In this document: piece after piece, positions 4,197-6,116 of the stretch | Layout: every line of letters begins with the position of its first letter | Numbering within the stretch: the stretch's first letter is position 1 | Assembly: GCA_001795335.1 (NCBI GenBank) | Contig: MGOK01000145.1 | Span: 9,367-15,482 of the forward strand | Source: Chloroflexi bacterium RBG_19FT_COMBO_55_16 | GTDB lineage: Bacteria; Chloroflexota; Anaerolineae; Anaerolineales; UBA4823 | Direction of reading: 5' to 3' | Length of the DNA stretch: 6,116 nt | Position numbers and translations under genes: made by a program | Notes under the pieces: generated by a model | What the model was told of the DNA's origin: nothing | What the model saw: only the letters and a program-made list of their open reading frames with translations | Databases searched by the model: none

Positions 4197-6116
4197 ATGA
4201 AGAACGAGTTTACCCTGGCCTTCAATGAGGTCCTGGAAGAAAAACAGCTTCCCAGGGAAGTGATCATGGAAGCCCTGGAAGCTGCAATGGCGTCTGCCTA
4301 CCGGCGGGCCGTGAACGCCTCGAACGCCCAGCACGTTGAAGCCAAAATCGATCCAGAGACCGGAAAAGTGAACGTCTACGCCGAGAAAGAAGTGGTGGAA
4401 GCCGTTCAAGACTCGCGAACAGAAGTTTCCTTAGACGACGCTTTGAAAGTGGACAAAGAGGCCAAACTGGGTGGTATGGTGATCGTCGAAACCACGCCAC
4501 AAGATTTTGGACGCGTCGCCGCCCAGACTGCCCGGCAAGTCATCCAGCAACGCATCCGTGAGGCCGAGCGAGATGCCCAACTGAACTATTTCAACAAGCA
4601 GCTGGGCGAAATTGTCAGCGGCGTTATCCAGGCGATTAGCTCGCAGGCCGTCACCCTGGGATTGGACATGAAGGCGGAAGGCATCATGCCGCGCAACCAA
4701 CAAATTGGTGGCGAGCGCTTCCGCTTGCATGACCGTGTGCGCGCCTTACTGGCCGAGGTCAAATCTACCCCCCGCGGCCCACAACTCGTGCTTTCGCGCG
4801 CTCATCGGAACTTTCTCCGCCGCCTGCTGGAAAACGAAGTTCCCGAAATTTACCATGGCCTAGTTGAGATCCGCTCCATCGCCCGGGAACCGGGACAACG
4901 CTCCAAGGTCGCCGTGGCTGCCCTCCAGGCCGGCGTCGATCCGGTTGGTGCCTGCGTCGGCATTCGCGGCGTACGCATCCAGGCTATCGTGCGTGAACTG
5001 AATGATGAGAAAATCGACGTAATCGAATGGAACCCTGACCCTGCGGCTTACATCGCCAAGGCCCTCAGCCCCGCGCGAGTAAATGGTGTCTACCTCAACG
5101 AACATGCCCGCGGCACCAAAACGGCTACTGTTGTGGTTCCGGAGGACCAACTTAGCCTGGCGATTGGTCGGGACGGGCAGAACGCCCGCCTGGCAGCTAA
5201 GCTGACATCCTGGCGGATCGATATTAAGAGCCTGCCAGAGGCCACAACCGATGCGTTACATAAACTAAGGACTGATCCCGAATACGCCACACTGGCCGAA
5301 AATGAGGCTGGATTGTTCACGCAGGTTGAAGCCGTCCTGGCCAAGAAAAGCGAAGGGCGGCCGGTTACTCCTGAAGAATACGCGCTGCTCAGCCAGTTTG
5401 TCGATCGCGTCGAACGGGGCATTATCAGCCAGCGTCAAACGGAGAAGAAAGTCGAAAAAGATCGCCGGGATGCGGTCCTTGCTACACTCCCTCCCCAGGC
5501 ATTTGAGATGCAATTGGAAGACCTGAGTGTACCGGAGCGGGTTAAAACGTTGCTCAGCGTAGCCGGTTACATCACGGTTGGGGATCTCATGCTGCAGATC
5601 CAATTAGACGCTGACTCCATCCTCGGCTTAAACGGCATTGGGCCAAAATCCATGCAGGAAATCGAAACCGAATTGACCAACTTGTCCTTTCCAGAAGCCC
5701 CAGTCGAGGCCGAAGGCGAGGAACTCGCTCCAGAGGGAGTTGAGGTTGTCGAGGAGGGGGTCGAACCTCTTATCGAGGTCCCGACTGAGATCGTCATGGC
5801 TGAGCCAGCCGAAGCCGAATTAGTCACCGCACCGATTGCCGAGGAAATCCCGGTCGCAGAAGCGGAGGAGCCAGAAATCCTTGAGACCACCCCGCTGGCC
5901 GAAGCAGACGTCGAGGAAGTCTCCGTGGCGGAACCGGTCAGCCCAGTAGAGATAGAAGAGGAGTTGCCGACTTCCCTGGATGAACTCTTCACCCTCAAAC
6001 CAGAGGTGTTCGATGTCAACCTGGAGGAGATTGAGGAAGACGAGGAAGGGGAGGAAGGCGATCGCAAGAAGAAGAAGAAGAAAAAGAAGTACGTTGAGAT
6101 GGAATATGACCCAGAC
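4197..6116 (+). CDS. nusA: Transcription termination/antitermination factor NusA, extended C-terminus, 3' end outside window
   Basis: 640 codons are open from ATG 4197 to the edge without a stop. Domains: N-terminal RNA polymerase-binding domain about 1-127 ([20 protein letters not shown], ending [22 protein letters not shown]); S1 about 133-200 ([10 protein letters not shown] ... LVLSRAH); KH1 about 205-280, with its G-x-x-G as G255-I-R-G258; KH2 about 281-345, with G324-R-D-G327-[10 protein letters not shown] charged helical linker (about 350-435) follows, then one helix-hairpin-helix domain at 441-493 ([14 protein letters not shown]) like the RNA polymerase alpha C-terminal domain. A very acidic tail (498-622) ends in K624-K631 and YVEMEYDPD. 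Known role: binds RNA polymerase and nascent RNA, promotes pausing and hairpin-dependent termination, and works with Nus factors in antitermination. It already exceeds E. coli NusA (495) and B. subtilis NusA (371). rimP is not upstream; infB may lie beyond the edge. Confidence 0.95.
   Translation, partial: MKNEFTLAFNEVLEEKQLPREVIMEALEAAMASAYRRAVNASNAQHVEAKIDPETGKVNVYAEKEVVEAVQDSRTEVSLDDALKVDKEAKLGGMVIVETTPQDFGRVAAQTARQVIQQRIREAERDAQLNYFNKQLGEIVSGVIQAISSQAVTLGLDMKAEGIMPRNQQIGGERFRLHDRVRALLAEVKSTPRGPQLVLSRAHRNFLRRLLENEVPEIYHGLVEIRSIAREPGQRSKVAVAALQAGVDPVGACVGIRGVRIQAIVRELNDEKIDVIEWNPDPAAYIAKALSPARVNGVYLNEHARGTKTATVVVPEDQLSLAIGRDGQNARLAAKLTSWRIDIKSLPEATTDALHKLRTDPEYATLAENEAGLFTQVEAVLAKKSEGRPVTPEEYALLSQFVDRVERGIISQRQTEKKVEKDRRDAVLATLPPQAFEMQLEDLSVPERVKTLLSVAGYITVGDLMLQIQLDADSILGLNGIGPKSMQEIETELTNLSFPEAPVEAEGEELAPEGVEVVEEGVEPLIEVPTEIVMAEPAEAELVTAPIAEEIPVAEAEEPEILETTPLAEADVEEVSVAEPVSPVEIEEELPTSLDELFTLKPEVFDVNLEEIEEDEEGEEGDRKKKKKKKKYVEMEYDPD

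Noticed and set aside
5567..6067. Minus-strand 166-residue serine-rich frame opposite the nusA tail
   Set aside because: Its serine and threonine runs are the complement of the glutamate- and valine-rich codons of the NusA acidic tail. It has no start signal and no family features.

Overview
The window looks like a piece of a bacterial chromosome of moderately high GC, most like Chloroflexota (Anaerolineae-type). This placement is inference from three things: the DHH–CBS–CBS–tRNA nucleotidyltransferase fusion, a NusA with a long acidic tail ending in a lysine run, and short heptamer-type repeats. No rRNA, tRNA, transposase, integrase or CRISPR array was seen.

Left part (1-626, minus strand): a compact three-gene unit read right to left. 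It holds a 71-residue protein of unknown function, a 101-residue MazG-like nucleotide pyrophosphohydrolase, and the first 28 codons of a LOG-type (lysine decarboxylase-like fold) protein that runs off the left edge. Intergenic gaps are 15 and 3 bases. If the family assignments hold, MazG would turn an NTP into an NMP, and a LOG protein could split an NMP into base and ribose 5-phosphate, so the pair may act in nucleotide clean-up.

Divergent gap (627-735): a perfect TATAAT faces the left operon just before its first ATG, suggesting a nearly leaderless mRNA. A 15-base dyad (ATTGTA-GAT-TACAAT) overlaps the likely -35. Immediately before the rightward gene is a degenerate ACG-led 6-7-base repeat instead of a ribosome binding site.

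Middle (736-3979, plus strand): an 891-residue tRNA nucleotidyltransferase fused behind DHH/DHHA1 and paired CBS domains, then a GNAT acetyltransferase. A heptamer array lies inside the nucleotidyltransferase head in an apparent in-frame insertion. A long imperfect hairpin spans the stop codon of this gene.

Right part (3980-6116): a 217-base control region, then nusA, which is open to the right edge (640 codons seen). The control region has an extended -10 promoter, a perfect 13-base palindrome on the predicted start point, a second 13-base palindrome upstream within an 11-base direct repeat, and a leader that can fold into stacked helices capped by a terminator-like hairpin. rimP, which usually precedes nusA, is absent here, so the leader lies directly before nusA. 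This leader is the most promising regulatory element of the window, probably transcription attenuation of nusA.
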